Below the pieces are notes generated by a model. It ran no database searches. It saw nothing but the letters and a program-made list of their open reading frames with translations, and was not told the origin of the DNA. This document shows positions 9,546 to 18,636 of a DNA stretch of 64,000 bases, in pieces. The first letter of the stretch is position 1. Every line of letters starts with the position of its first letter. The position numbers were made by a program, and so were the translations under genes. The DNA is taken from NCBI GenBank assembly GCA_963788505.1, contig CAWBGY010000008.1:62001-126000 (forward strand), written 5' to 3'. The DNA is from JAIQFF01 sp963788505 (GTDB taxonomy: Bacteria; Acidobacteriota; Terriglobia; Terriglobales; Acidobacteriaceae).

Positions 9546-10136
9546 TTATTTCGAGAGAGCAGCCAGAGCCTCTCTAAACAAGGCATCGAACGGTCCAGTT
9601 CTGCCGTTCTGGAAGACAGCCGCAAGGGCCTTCTCCGCCGCCGACCGCTGATATCCCAGATTGATCAGCGCCGACAGCACGTCTTCTTCGATGGGGCTCG
9701 TGGCGGGCGCGGCGGCGATCTCTCCGGTTTTCTCGACCGTCACCTTGTCGCGAAGTTCCAGCACCATGCGCTCGGCGGTTTTCTTGCCGATTCCAGGAAT
9801 TCTGGTCAGCCGGGCGATGTCGTTGCCGCGGATCGCATTAACCATCTCGTCAGCCGCCATGCCACTCAGAATGGTGATCGCCAGTTTGGGCCCGATGCCG
9901 CTTACCGTGATCAGCTTTTCGAACAGGGCCTTCTCGGCAGCACGAAGAAATCCGTAGAGCGCAATGACGTCTTCCCGCACGTGAGTGTGGATGTGCAGCG
10001 CCACCTCGCCGCCGATCCCGGGCAGATCGGAAAACGTGGGAACGCTGATGGTAACGTCATATCCGATGCCGCTGGTCTCGACGATGGCCTGATTGGGATG
10101 CTTGGCCAGCAGCTTTCCGCGCAAATGAGCAATCAT
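9546..10136 (-). CDS. ruvA: Holliday junction branch migration complex subunit RuvA
   Basis: RuvA forms a tetramer that binds Holliday junctions and loads RuvB. The 196-residue product starts MIAHLRGKLLAKHPNQ, has the acidic-pin domain I, two helix-hairpin-helix motifs (ISGIGPKLA region and IPGIGKKTAERM) and a C-terminal RuvB-binding domain (SALINLGYQRSAAEKAL). It converges with mnmE and lies downstream of ruvB on the same strand, separated by 189 bases of repeat. Confidence 0.96.
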   Translation of the reverse strand: MIAHLRGKLLAKHPNQAIVETSGIGYDVTISVPTFSDLPGIGGEVALHIHTHVREDVIALYGFLRAAEKALFEKLITVSGIGPKLAITILSGMAADEMVNAIRGNDIARLTRIPGIGKKTAERMVLELRDKVTVEKTGEIAAAPATSPIEEDVLSALINLGYQRSAAEKALAAVFQNGRTGPFDALFREALAALSK

Positions 10137-10141
10137 AGGAA

Positions 10142-10316
10142 TCAGTCGTCGGTCGTCGGTCTTCAGTCTTCAGCAAAATCTGGTTCTCTGAGAACTGACA
10201 ACTGATCACTGACGACTAGAATAAATAACTCATAAGAATCGGCCGAAAGTCGCTGGTCGTCAGTTGTTGGCAGAATCTAGCTCTTCTGACGACTGAAGAC
10301 CGACGACTGACGACTC
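10142..10316. repeat. Inverted repeat region between ruvB and ruvA
   Basis: CAGTCGTCGGTCGTCGGTCT at the left is mirrored near the right end by CTGAAGACCGACGACTGACG, with shorter GACGACTAGAATAA units repeated inside. No gene is seen. Related GGTCGTCGGTCGCCGGTCGC sequence lies after the gene ending at 50668. Confidence 0.65.
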
Positions 10317-10325
10317 GTTCGACGA

Positions 10326-11369
10326 CTAGAATAACGAACTCTGCTTTCGATTGGGAGTGATCCCGAAATGCTCGTACGCTAACTGGGTCGCCACACGGCC
10401 GCGCGGGGTGCGGTTCAGGAAACCAATCTGGATCAGGAAAGGTTCGTAGATTTCTTCAATCGCGTCCTGCTCCTCGGCCAGGGCCGCGGCCAGCGTGTTC
10501 ACGCCCACTGGGCCGCCCTGATACTTCTCGATGATCGTGAGCAGCAGCTTGCGGTCCACTTCGTCAAAGCCGTGACGATCGACTTCCAGCATCTGCAGCG
10601 CGGCCTGGGCGGTCGGCAGATCGATTTTTCCCGCTCCCCGCACCTGGGCATAGTCGCGCACCCGGCGCAACAGACGGTTGGCGATGCGCGGAGTTCCGCG
10701 GGAGCGGCTGGCAATTTCGAGCGCTCCGGCACGGTCGACCTCGACGCCAAGAATCTCTGCCGAACGTTCCACGATAATGCGCAAGTCTTCGTGAGTATAA
10801 AACTCCAGCCGCAAAACGATGCCGAAGCGTGACCGCAGCGGTGATGAAAGCAGACCGGCGCGGGTGGTCGCGCCAATAAAGGTGAACGGCTTCACATCCA
10901 TGGTGTGAGTGCGCGCCGACGGCCCCTGGCCGATCATGATGTCCAGCTTGTAGTCTTCGAGCGCAGAGTAGAGCAGCTCTTCCAGTGCGGGCTGCAGGCG
11001 GTGCACTTCGTCAATGAACAAGACTTGCTTGTCCTTGAGATTGGTCAGGATGGCAGTAAGGTCGCCCTTGATTTGCAAGGTCGGCCCGGAAGTCTGCTGG
11101 AAGGGAACAGCCAGCTCATTGGCGATGATGGTGGCGAGCGTAGTCTTGCCCAGGCCGGGCGGACCGTAAAGCAGAACGTGGTCCAGGGCCTCGCCGCGTG
11201 ATTTGGCCGCTTCAATCGCGACCGCCAGGTTTTCTTTGACCTTGGGTTGTCCGATGAACTCAGCAAGGCGCTGGGGCCGCAGCTTCAACTCAAACGAAGA
11301 ATCGTCCTCGACCGGCGCCGCCGACACGATTCGCTGCTTCAGGTCGGGAATGTTTTTGGCGGTAGCCAC
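10326..11369 (-). CDS. ruvB: Holliday junction branch migration DNA helicase RuvB
   Basis: This AAA+ motor drives branch migration with RuvA. It has LRPQRLAEFIGQ, Walker A (GPPGLGKTT), Walker B (FIDEVHRL), sensor 1 (FIGATTRAGLL), the arginine finger region (LRSRFGIVLRLEFY) and the C-terminal winged helix (GFLNRTPRGRVATQLAYEHF). I chose the GTG at 11369 (VATAKNIPDLKQR), giving 347 residues. A TTG at 11405 would add 12 residues and run towards a repeat. RuvB precedes ruvA in the same direction. Confidence 0.95.
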   Translation of the reverse strand: MATAKNIPDLKQRIVSAAPVEDDSSFELKLRPQRLAEFIGQPKVKENLAVAIEAAKSRGEALDHVLLYGPPGLGKTTLATIIANELAVPFQQTSGPTLQIKGDLTAILTNLKDKQVLFIDEVHRLQPALEELLYSALEDYKLDIMIGQGPSARTHTMDVKPFTFIGATTRAGLLSSPLRSRFGIVLRLEFYTHEDLRIIVERSAEILGVEVDRAGALEIASRSRGTPRIANRLLRRVRDYAQVRGAGKIDLPTAQAALQMLEVDRHGFDEVDRKLLLTIIEKYQGGPVGVNTLAAALAEEQDAIEEIYEPFLIQIGFLNRTPRGRVATQLAYEHFGITPNRKQSSLF

Positions 11370-11416
11370 TGACTGGATGGTAAGGCGAAAAGGGAAATTG
11401 GGCAATCAGCAAGAAC

Positions 11417-11542
11417 CACGTAGGGGCGGACGCCCTCGTCCGCCCGGTCGAGCGTAGCTCGACAGTGGTTATTGGCGGCCACAGAGACAGCCGAGTCGAG
11501 CTTCGCTCGACCGGGCGGGTGAGGGCACCCGCCCCTACGTGG
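11417..11542. repeat. Paired inverted palindromic repeat (type B) between clpB and ruvB
   Basis: CACGTAGGGGCGGACGCCCT at the left is mirrored by GAGGGCACCCGCCCCTACGT at the right. Each arm has an inner hairpin (GTCGAGCGTAGCTCGAC and GTCGAGCTTCGCTCGAC). This type B unit recurs at 16256, 17634, 22525, 23082, 23604, 33547, 38136 and 38542. Confidence 0.8.
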
Positions 11543-11549
11543 TCCCTGG

Positions 11550-14195
11550 TTACCTCCGCGCCCTTGCCGGTTCCTTCTCGCCCACGCGCTTGCTCACTTC
11601 AAACACCATCTTGCCGGCTTTCTTGTCGGCGTCCACGATCACATGGTCGCCGTGCAGCACTTCGCCGTCGAGGATCTTCAGCGCCAGCGGGTCCTGCACC
11701 AGCTTTTGAATGGCCCGCTTCAGCGGACGCGCCCCGAAATTCGGGTCGAAGCCTTCGGTGAACAGCAGGTCTTTCGCCGCGTCGGTCAGCTCGAGCGAGA
11801 TCTTGCGATCGGCCAGCAGACGGCGAACGTCTTCCAGTCGCAGCTCGATAATCTTCACCAGCTGTTCCTTGCCCAGCGGGCGGAAGACGATGATGTCATC
11901 GACGCGGTTCAGGAACTCCGGCTTGAAGTGGCCATGCAACGCGTTCATCACCTGCTTTGAGGCCTCATCGAACTCCTTGTCGGAGCGCAGCCCCTCAGAC
12001 TGCAAGAAGGCCGAGCCGATGTTCGAAGTCATGATGATGACCGTGTTGCGGAAGTCCACCGTCCTGCCTCTGCCGTCGGTCAGGCGGCCATCGTCCATCA
12101 TCTGCAGCAGGACGTTGAACACGTCCGGATGCGCCTTTTCGATTTCGTCGAACAGCACGACCGCGTAAGGACGCCGCCGCACCTGCTCGGTCAACTGCCC
12201 GCCTTCTTCGTAGCCGACGTAGCCGGGAGGCGCGCCGATCAGGCGCGAGACGGCGTGCTTCTCCATGTATTCGGACATATCGATGCGCACCATCGAATGC
12301 TCGTCGTCGAACAGGAACTCGGCCAGGGCCCGGGCCAGTTCGGTTTTGCCCACGCCCGTGGGTCCCAAAAAAATAAACGAACCGATGGGCCGCTTGGGAT
12401 CGCTCAAGCCCGCGCGCGAGCGGCGGATCGCATTGGCCACGCGCTCCAGCGCGGCGTCCTGGCCCACCACGCGCTGCCGCAGGCGCTCTTCCATGGTGAC
12501 CAGCTTCTTGACCTCGCCTTCGAGCATCTTTGAAACTGGAATGCCCGTCCACTTGGAGACAATGCGGGCCACGTCTTCTTCGTCTACTTCCTCTTTCAAC
12601 ATGCGCTTGGTGGCGGAGCCTTCCAGATCTGCGGTCAGCCTTTTCAGCTCTTCTTCCGCCTGCACCAGCAGGCCGTAACGGATTTCCGCCACTCGTTGCA
12701 GATTGCCTTTGCGCTCCTCGCCTTGCTCTTCAATCTTCAGTTGCTCGATTTTCTCTTTGAGTGTCCGCTGCTTAGCGATCAAGTCCTTCTCGCGCTTCCA
12801 ATTGGCCTTCAGCGCGTCGGATTTTTCCCGCAGCCCGGCCAGCTCCTTCTCAATCACCGTCAGCCGCTCTTTGGAGTTGGCATCGCTTTCCTTCTTCAGT
12901 GCCTGTTTCTCGATTTCGAGCTGGGTGGCGCGGCGTTCCAACTGGTCGATTTCAGTGGGCATGGAATCGATCTGGATACGCAGCGATGCCGCGGCTTCAT
13001 CGATTAGATCGATTGCTTTGTCGGGCAGGAAACGGTCCGAGATGTAGCGGTGCGACAAGGTGGCCGCAGCCACAATGGCGGAATCCTTGATGCGCACGCC
13101 GTGGTGCACTTCGTAGCGCTCTTTCAACCCGCGAAGGATCGCAATCGTGTCTTCGACGTTAGGTTCGCCCACGAACACGATCTGGAAACGGCGTTCGAGC
13201 GCCGCGTCTTTCTCGATGTACTTGCGATACTCGTTCAGCGTAGTGGCGCCAATGGCACGCAACTCACCCCGGGCCAGCGCCGGCTTCAGCATATTGGAAG
13301 CGTCAATGGCGCCTTCGCCCGCACCCGCGCCCACCAGGGTGTGCAGTTCGTCGATGAACAGGATGATCTTGCCCTGCGAATCTTCGATCTCTTTCAGGAC
13401 CGCCTTGAGGCGTTCTTCAAATTCACCGCGAAACTTGGCGCCCGCCAGCATCGCGCCCAGGTCCAGGGCCACCACCCGCTTGTTCTTCAGAGCTTCGGGC
13501 ACGTCGCCCGAAATGATGCGCTGGGCCAGGCCTTCCACGATCGCGGTCTTGCCCACGCCGGGCTCGCCGATCAGCACCGGATTGTTCTTGGTGCGGCGGG
13601 AGAGCACCTGCACCACGCGACGAATCTCCTCGTCGCGGCCGATGACCGGGTCAAGTTTTCCCCGGCGCGCCTGCTCGGTCAGATCGCGGGCATAGCGCTC
13701 CAAAGCCTGGTACTTGGCTTCCGGATTCTGGTCGGTGACTTTCTGCGAGCCGCGCACCGAGGTCAAAGCCTTGAGAATGGCGTCGTACGTGGCGCCCTGC
13801 CGGGCGAGGATTTCCTGCGCCGGGTCGCGCTTCAGGTGCGTGATGGCCAGCAACAGATGCTCGGTCGAAACGTACTCGTCCTTGAAGTTGGCGGCTTCCT
13901 TGAAAGCGCGCTCCAGAAGTTCGTTGGCGGCCTTGGAGAGTGTGGCCTGCGCGGCCCCGCCGCCGGAAACTTTGGGCAGGCGTTCGATTTCGCGATACGT
14001 CTCGCTCAGTACGGCTTGCGGACCAATGCCGATTTTCTCCAGCACGGGCAGTACAATGCCGTCCTTGTCCTCCAGCAATGCCGCCAGCAGATGCAGAGGC
14101 AGCAGTTCAGGGTTGCCGTGCTCGGCGGCCAGTTCATTGCCCCGCTGCACCGCTTCCTGCGCTTTCACGGTCAGTTTTTCCCAACGAATCGCCAT
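11550..14195 (-). CDS. clpB: ATP-dependent disaggregase ClpB
   Basis: ClpB is a hexameric AAA+ chaperone that extracts polypeptides from aggregates with DnaK. The 881-residue protein has an N-terminal repeat domain, NBD1 with Walker A GEPGVGKTAIVE, the coiled-coil middle domain typical of ClpB (about residues 400-535), and NBD2 with GPTGVGKTELA. I chose the second ATG (14195) because AGAAGGA lies 6 bases before it; the ATG at 14201 sits directly on the ribosome site. It lies downstream of hsp20 on the same strand but behind a terminator. Confidence 0.96.
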   Translation of the reverse strand: MAIRWEKLTVKAQEAVQRGNELAAEHGNPELLPLHLLAALLEDKDGIVLPVLEKIGIGPQAVLSETYREIERLPKVSGGGAAQATLSKAANELLERAFKEAANFKDEYVSTEHLLLAITHLKRDPAQEILARQGATYDAILKALTSVRGSQKVTDQNPEAKYQALERYARDLTEQARRGKLDPVIGRDEEIRRVVQVLSRRTKNNPVLIGEPGVGKTAIVEGLAQRIISGDVPEALKNKRVVALDLGAMLAGAKFRGEFEERLKAVLKEIEDSQGKIILFIDELHTLVGAGAGEGAIDASNMLKPALARGELRAIGATTLNEYRKYIEKDAALERRFQIVFVGEPNVEDTIAILRGLKERYEVHHGVRIKDSAIVAAATLSHRYISDRFLPDKAIDLIDEAAASLRIQIDSMPTEIDQLERRATQLEIEKQALKKESDANSKERLTVIEKELAGLREKSDALKANWKREKDLIAKQRTLKEKIEQLKIEEQGEERKGNLQRVAEIRYGLLVQAEEELKRLTADLEGSATKRMLKEEVDEEDVARIVSKWTGIPVSKMLEGEVKKLVTMEERLRQRVVGQDAALERVANAIRRSRAGLSDPKRPIGSFIFLGPTGVGKTELARALAEFLFDDEHSMVRIDMSEYMEKHAVSRLIGAPPGYVGYEEGGQLTEQVRRRPYAVVLFDEIEKAHPDVFNVLLQMMDDGRLTDGRGRTVDFRNTVIIMTSNIGSAFLQSEGLRSDKEFDEASKQVMNALHGHFKPEFLNRVDDIIVFRPLGKEQLVKIIELRLEDVRRLLADRKISLELTDAAKDLLFTEGFDPNFGARPLKRAIQKLVQDPLALKILDGEVLHGDHVIVDADKKAGKMVFEVSKRVGEKEPARARR

Positions 14196-14212
14196 AGTCA
14201 TTCCTTCTTACT

Positions 14213-14290
14213 CGTCATTCTGAGCGGAGCGAAGAACCTATGCAACTGCAGCGCTAAATGCACAGGTCCTTCGCTGCGCTCAGGATGACA
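14213..14290. repeat. Inverted repeat TCATTCTGAGCGGAGCGAAG (type C)
   Basis: GTCATTCTGAGCGGAGCGAA is mirrored at 14267-14289 by TTCGCTGCGCTCAGGATGAC. The same unit occurs near 17570, 32027, 32200, 34363 and 44760. It sits in the presumed 5' region of clpB. Confidence 0.65.
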
Positions 14291-14305
14291 ACGCAGTTTA
14301 TAGTC

Positions 14306-14345
14306 TGCAAACAAAACGGGAGACGGTCAGTTGTCCGCCTCCCGT
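14306..14345 (-). terminator. Rho-independent terminator downstream of hsp20
   Basis: On the minus strand ACGGGAGGCGG pairs with CCGTCTCCCGT (11 bp, one G-U) around an 8-base loop, followed by TTTTGTTTG. It lies between hsp20 and clpB and would end the hsp20 transcript. Confidence 0.75.
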
Positions 14346-14360
14346 CAAGATGTCCGGCTG

Positions 14361-14396
14361 CGGAGAAGGACGGGCGTGGACGCCCGTCCTTCTCCG
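14361..14396. repeat. Perfect 17-bp hairpin after hsp20
   Basis: CGGAGAAGGACGGGCGT and its exact complement are separated by 2 bases. There is no T tract on the minus strand. It ends 8 bases before the hsp20 stop and may stabilise the hsp20 mRNA 3' end or be a repeat-family member. Confidence 0.7.
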
Positions 14397-14403
14397 AACC
14401 CAA

Positions 14404-14892
14404 TTACGCGGCCTTGCTCGGGCCCTTGGCTTCCAACGTTTTTTCACCGCCCACGTTGACCTTGATCTGCTTGGGCTTGGCTTCGGCCTTCTTGGCCAGC
14501 TTTACCTTCAGCACACCCTTGTCGTAGTTGGCGGAAACGCTGTCGGTGTCCACCGTGTTCGGCAGGGTGAAGGTGCGAGTGAAGCTGCCATACTGCCGCT
14601 CGACGCGGCGGTAGTTCTCTTCTTTCTCTTCCTTCTCGAACTTGCGCTCGCCGTGCACGGTCAGGGTGTTGTTTTCGATGCGGACATCAATGTCCTTCTC
14701 GTCAATCCCCGGGACTTCGATCTTCAGCGTGACGTTGTGCTCGTCTTCGTAGACGTCCACAGCTGGAGCGAAGCTCGAGGTGGCCAGGGATTCATCCCGG
14801 CCCTCGTTGAATGAGGCATTGAACAAGCGGTTCAAACGGTCCTGCACAGTGGTGAACTCGCGGTAGGGATCCCACCGGGTTAGTACGGTCAT
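14404..14892 (-). CDS. Small heat shock protein, Hsp20/alpha-crystallin family
   Basis: This ATP-independent holdase chaperone holds unfolding proteins for ClpB/DnaK. The 162-residue protein starts MTVLTRWDPYREF, has the alpha-crystallin domain (FAPAVDVYEDEHNVTLKIEV to about residue 140) with the conserved A-x-x-x-n-GVL motif (ANYDKGVLKVKLA), and ends in a lysine-rich tail (IKV resembling the I-x-I/V anchor). AGGAGG precedes the ATG. A near-consensus promoter lies upstream. It shares an orientation with clpB. Confidence 0.93.
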   Translation of the reverse strand: MTVLTRWDPYREFTTVQDRLNRLFNASFNEGRDESLATSSFAPAVDVYEDEHNVTLKIEVPGIDEKDIDVRIENNTLTVHGERKFEKEEKEENYRRVERQYGSFTRTFTLPNTVDTDSVSANYDKGVLKVKLAKKAEAKPKQIKVNVGGEKTLEAKGPSKAA

Positions 14893-14975
14893 AAAATCCT
14901 CCTCTTGAGAAATCTTAAAGAATTTTGGTTGTAGGGCGTCCTGCGCTACTTTGGATGCCTATTTAGTGTGATCCA

Positions 14976-15004
14976 ATAATAAAATCTTAGTGTGTTATTG
15001 TCAA
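14976..15004 (-). promoter_or_regulatory. Near-consensus sigma-70 promoter of hsp20
   Basis: On the minus strand TTGACA (14999-15004) and TATTAT (14976-14981) are spaced by exactly 17 bases, in an AT-rich stretch unlike the surrounding DNA. It lies about 84 bases before the hsp20 ATG. No CIRCE or HAIR operator was seen. Confidence 0.7.
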
Positions 15005-15024
15005 CTAAATTAATATATTTATTT

Positions 15025-16218
15025 TCATCTACTTACGTAGGCAATCACGCACTTCAGATAGGCCGTTTCCGGTACATTCAATAGGATGGGATGATCTTTT
15101 GCCTGGCCACGGTTTTCTACAACCCGAAGATTTCTGTGGACATCGCGGGCCGAATCGCCCACCACTTCCATGTACTGGGCCGGGCTGACGTGGTAGGAGC
15201 AGCAGCAGCTGACCAGGATGCCGCCGGGACGCAGCATCTTGAGCGCCCGCAGATTAAGTTCCTTGTAGCCGCGCAGGGCAGTTTCGAGGTTGCTCTTGCT
15301 TTTGGCGAAGGCTGGCGGGTCGAGGACGATGGTGTCGTAGCGACGGCCTGCGTCGGCGTAGTCCCGCAGCAGGTCAAAAGCGTTGGCTTCGACCCATTCG
15401 ATGTCGCGGCCATTGAGCGCTGCGTTGCGGTCGGCCACCTCGAGCGCCGGACGGGAACTGTCCACGGCGGAGACCTTGGAGCAGGTCTGGGCCAGATGCA
15501 GGGCGAATCCGCCCTGATAGCAGAAGGCGTCCAAAGCCTCTCCGTGAGCAAAGCGCGCGGCCGCTGCATAGTTCTCGCGCTGATCGAGGAAGGCGCCGGT
15601 CTTCTGTCCTTCCAGCGCCGCGTAGTGGAAACGCACCCCGTTCATGGTGAAAACCGTGCCACTCTTCTCGCCTTGAACCAGGCCGGATGGGCGCGCCGGT
15701 AGCTGCTCCAGTTCGCGGATTCTGGGATCGACGCGTTCGGCGATGGCGGCCGAGTTCAGGCGCTGGCTGAGCTCCGCCAGGATGACGCTGCGAACCGGTT
15801 CCGCGTCCATGGCCTGGGTCAGCGCCTGCACGGAAAGCAGATCGTTGTAGCGGTCCACGATCAGTCCGGGAAGAAAATCGGCTTCGCTGAAGATCACGCG
15901 GTAGGCGTCGGTATCGCGAACCACACGCTCCCGGTAGGCGATAGCTTCCTGCACGCGGTCCCGCAGCAGGCGGGAGAGGTCGTCCACTGCGTGGTTTGAA
16001 ATCATGCGGATGGCGATTTGGGAAGCGCTGCTGTAGAGGGCCGTGCCTAGAAATTTTCCGCGTTCATCGGTGACGCCCGCGGCGATGCCGGGAGCAACGC
16101 CGTCGGCGGAGACGATGTCGGAGCGGTAGACCCAGACGTGGCCGTCCTGCAGGCGCTTCGCACCACGGCGGGAGATCTTTACGACAGGGACGGATGAAAC
16201 GGCGGGCTTTGAGGGCAT
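15025..16218 (-). CDS. Class I SAM-dependent rRNA methyltransferase, RlmI-like (PUA domain)
   Basis: The 397-residue protein has an N-terminal PUA-type domain (KISRRGAKRLQDGHVWVYRSDI) and a C-terminal Rossmann methyltransferase domain with the SAM-binding region around ALDAFCYQGGFALHLAQ and the catalytic motif LDPPAFAKSK, then VSCCCSYH with a conserved cysteine. This is the RlmI arrangement, which makes 5-methylcytosine 1962 in 23S rRNA in E. coli. It could modify a different cytosine here. Confidence 0.85.
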   Translation of the reverse strand: MPSKPAVSSVPVVKISRRGAKRLQDGHVWVYRSDIVSADGVAPGIAAGVTDERGKFLGTALYSSASQIAIRMISNHAVDDLSRLLRDRVQEAIAYRERVVRDTDAYRVIFSEADFLPGLIVDRYNDLLSVQALTQAMDAEPVRSVILAELSQRLNSAAIAERVDPRIRELEQLPARPSGLVQGEKSGTVFTMNGVRFHYAALEGQKTGAFLDQRENYAAAARFAHGEALDAFCYQGGFALHLAQTCSKVSAVDSSRPALEVADRNAALNGRDIEWVEANAFDLLRDYADAGRRYDTIVLDPPAFAKSKSNLETALRGYKELNLRALKMLRPGGILVSCCCSYHVSPAQYMEVVGDSARDVHRNLRVVENRGQAKDHPILLNVPETAYLKCVIAYVSR

Positions 16219-16255
16219 GACACGATCTTACCTTGCATCGAAGAACGCCACGAAC

Positions 16256-16373
16256 CACGTAGGGGCAGATGTCCTCATCTGCCCGGCGGAGCGAAGCTCC
16301 GCCATTTCGGGGCGGCAAGAACCTTGTCGAGCTGCGCTCGACTGGACAGATGAGGACATCTGTCCCTACGCGG
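16256..16373. repeat. Paired inverted palindromic repeat (type B)
   Basis: TAGGGGCAGATGTCCTCATC on the left is mirrored by GATGAGGACATCTGTCCCTA on the right, with inner hairpins GGAGCGAAGCTCC and GTCGAGCTGCGCTCGAC. It ends 7 bases before the stop codon of the zinc-ribbon gene. Confidence 0.8.
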
Positions 16374-16379
16374 TTCGTG

Positions 16380-17483
16380 TCAGCTGGCGGCGGGATGTTC
16401 CGAGGGGTGCGTCTCGACCGGCGCTTCGCGGAGCGCCTTCTTCAGGTCGGCGTGCAGTTCGTCAAGCTCGGTCATGGGCAGTTCTGAGGCCCACTCCTCG
16501 AGCTGCTGCAGGTCCAGGGTGGTGTGCAGCCGCACGGCGGATTTGATGTCGTCGGCGAAAACAGAGGTGAAATCGCCCGGCTGATATTGGATGTCGCCAA
16601 TGATTCTGCCGGTGTGGGCGTCATAAACCCGGCGGCTGGCGCTGCCATCGGCATTCAGAAATGCGAAAAAGACTTCGCCCAGGTCGCTAAAGTCTGCCCG
16701 GTAAAACCAGGCTTTGTCGACGTGGGTTTTCGGCCGGGCCCGGCGCTTGGCGGTCAGGCTGGGCTTTTCCACCGCCACTCCCGTGGCGGGATCGAAGTAG
16801 AGAACCCGCTGGCAGGACTCGCAGATCACGATCTGCCCGCTGCGCACGTCGTTGTAGGTTTGCGGACGAAGCATGACCTGGCATCCCATGCATTTCTGGT
16901 CGCGGACTTCGGCCAGTCCGGAGCCGCGGAACTTGGCTACCCGTTCGTACTGGCGCAGCAGGTCTTCGTTGACTCCGACCCGGGCCTGGTCGCGTTTGGC
17001 ATTCCACTCCGCCAGCAGCTTTTGGTCTTCGGCGGTGCGCTCGCGGGCGGCGGCTTTTTCTTTCTCGATCTCCGCCATCTCGGCTTTCAGTTCCAGCTCG
17101 GCCGCTTTCACATCTTTGTCGCGGGCGTCGGCATTAAGCATCAATTCCAGAATCTTGTCTTCGTTGGACTTGATGTCCTGCTCGGCGAACTGGATTTCGT
17201 GCAGCAGCGCCTTGTATTGCTCGTTGGTTTTGACGGCAAGAGACTGGTCGCGATACTTGGAGATTTTGCCCTGCTGGTCCTGAATGGCGCTTTCGTATTT
17301 TCGCTTGGTCGCGTCGTCAGCCTTGACCGCCGCCTTGGCCCGTTCCATGCCGGCTTTGGTTCCCGCCAGCTTTTCCTCGATGGCGGCGACGCGTTTGGGC
17401 AGCGCGGCGATTTCCTGGTTAAGACGGAGAATTTCGCGGTCCGCCTGCTGTAGCTCCATGAGGTGTTGCACGTCTGGAAGCAT
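16380..17483 (-). CDS. Coiled-coil protein with C4-type zinc ribbon (DUF164/CdsZ-like)
   Basis: The 367-residue protein begins with a long coiled coil (about residues 5-190, MELQQADREILRLNQEIAAL onward). A zinc ribbon follows with CMGC and CESC (about residues 205-240) and the flanking RPQTYNDVRSGQIVICESCQRVLY typical of this family. The remaining 120 residues, about 245-367, form an extra domain with no family I recognise. Homologues are thought to bind nucleic acid. No operon partner is obvious. Confidence 0.8.
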   Translation of the reverse strand: MLPDVQHLMELQQADREILRLNQEIAALPKRVAAIEEKLAGTKAGMERAKAAVKADDATKRKYESAIQDQQGKISKYRDQSLAVKTNEQYKALLHEIQFAEQDIKSNEDKILELMLNADARDKDVKAAELELKAEMAEIEKEKAAARERTAEDQKLLAEWNAKRDQARVGVNEDLLRQYERVAKFRGSGLAEVRDQKCMGCQVMLRPQTYNDVRSGQIVICESCQRVLYFDPATGVAVEKPSLTAKRRARPKTHVDKAWFYRADFSDLGEVFFAFLNADGSASRRVYDAHTGRIIGDIQYQPGDFTSVFADDIKSAVRLHTTLDLQQLEEWASELPMTELDELHADLKKALREAPVETHPSEHPAAS

Positions 17484-17569
17484 TGGGCTGACGTAATTTT
17501 AGCATGGGGGCGCGTGGAGAGCCCGCGTCTGTCACAGGCCACTTGGGGACGACCAGAATTTCCCAACCC

Positions 17570-17679
17570 TGTCATCCCGACCGCAGCGCAGCGAGTGGAG
17601 GGACCTTGTGTCTAGCTGCTTCGGGAGCGAACCGCCGAGCCCTGCTCGGCCGGGCGGACGAGGGCGTCCGCCCCTACAC
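17570..17679. repeat. Type C half plus single type B palindromic repeat
   Basis: TGTCATCCCGACCGCAGCGC (type C) is followed at 17634-17679 by GCCGAGCCCTGCTCGGC and CGGACGAGGGCGTCCGCCCC (type B arm). It fills the gap between the divergent zinc-ribbon and hydrolase genes. Confidence 0.65.
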
Positions 17680-17714
17680 AAGCAGTGATAGGCTTTCGTT
17701 GGGGGCCTCATTCC

Positions 17715-18545
17715 ATGCAACGTAAGACGTTGGGTGATTTTGAACTTACCGCTATCTCCGACGGAATTTACCACCTCGACGGCGGAGGCATGTTCGGCGT
17801 CGTCCCCCGAAGCCTGTGGGAACGCAAGGTGAAACCGGAGGGCAACAACCTTGTGCCCCTGGGATTGAATTCCGTGGTGGTGCGCACGGGGAAGCAAACC
17901 GTGCTGATCGAAACCGGCGTGGGCAACAAGCTCTCCGAAAGAATGGTCCGGATCTACGGCCAGCCCGCCGAGTTGCTGGACAAGCTCGCCGCGGCCGGCG
18001 TCGCGCCGGAAGACGTGGACATCGTCATTAATAGCCATCTGCACTTCGACCATTGCGGATGGAACACGGTTCGCAAAGGCGACAAGTTTGCCGCCACTTT
18101 CCCCAAAGCGAAGTACTACGTGCAGGAAGGCGAGTGGAAGCACGCGCATGAGAATCAGCGCGACGGAGTCAGCTACCTCACGGAGAATTACGATCCCCTG
18201 GTCGAAAGCGGACAGATGACGCTGCTGCGCGGCGACGCCGAAATTGTTCCCGGCATCTCGGTCCGCGTCTATCCCGGGCACACGCGGCACATGCAGGCGA
18301 TCATGCTGCAGAGTGGTGGCAAGACGGCGTGTTATATCTCCGACCTGATACCGACCAGCGCGCATCTTGATTTGAACTGGGTGATGTCCTACGACCTGTA
18401 TCCGCTCGAGACTATCGAAAGCCGCAAGCGTTACTACTCCGAAGCGCTGCCGGAGAAGTGGCTGACCATGTTTACCCACGATGCGAAATTGCCCTGGGCT
18501 TATGTGGTGAAGGATGAGAGGGGGAAGATGGTGGTCGCGGTATAA
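17715..18545 (+). CDS. Metallo-beta-lactamase-fold hydrolase
   Basis: The 276-residue protein has the metal-binding HLHFDH motif (about residues 108-113), preceded by the VLIETGVGNK strand-loop typical of the fold, and later metal ligands in YPGHTRHMQAIM and the terminal MFTHDAKLPW. It most resembles the lactonase/quorum-quenching and methyl-parathion-hydrolase-like branch, but the substrate cannot be read from the sequence. I chose the ATG at 17715 (MQRKTLGDFEL); an upstream GTG at 17685 runs into repeat sequence. Confidence 0.85.
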   Translation: MQRKTLGDFELTAISDGIYHLDGGGMFGVVPRSLWERKVKPEGNNLVPLGLNSVVVRTGKQTVLIETGVGNKLSERMVRIYGQPAELLDKLAAAGVAPEDVDIVINSHLHFDHCGWNTVRKGDKFAATFPKAKYYVQEGEWKHAHENQRDGVSYLTENYDPLVESGQMTLLRGDAEIVPGISVRVYPGHTRHMQAIMLQSGGKTACYISDLIPTSAHLDLNWVMSYDLYPLETIESRKRYYSEALPEKWLTMFTHDAKLPWAYVVKDERGKMVVAV

Positions 18546-18636
18546 GGGGGTAACGTTTTGACCCGGCACCTCGGTTACCCTTCAGGGTATCTTTCCGGTT
18601 GACCCGTCCGCGAAAGTGCGGCACCATTCCAGCCGC

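Noticed and set aside
10137..10325. Possible CRISPR array between ruvA and ruvB
   Set aside because: GTCGTCGGTC units are irregular and mirror-symmetric; there are no equal-length unique spacers and no cas genes.
13050..14288. Long plus-strand ORF opposite clpB
   Set aside because: Antisense shadow; the ClpB frame shows both Walker motifs and normal length.
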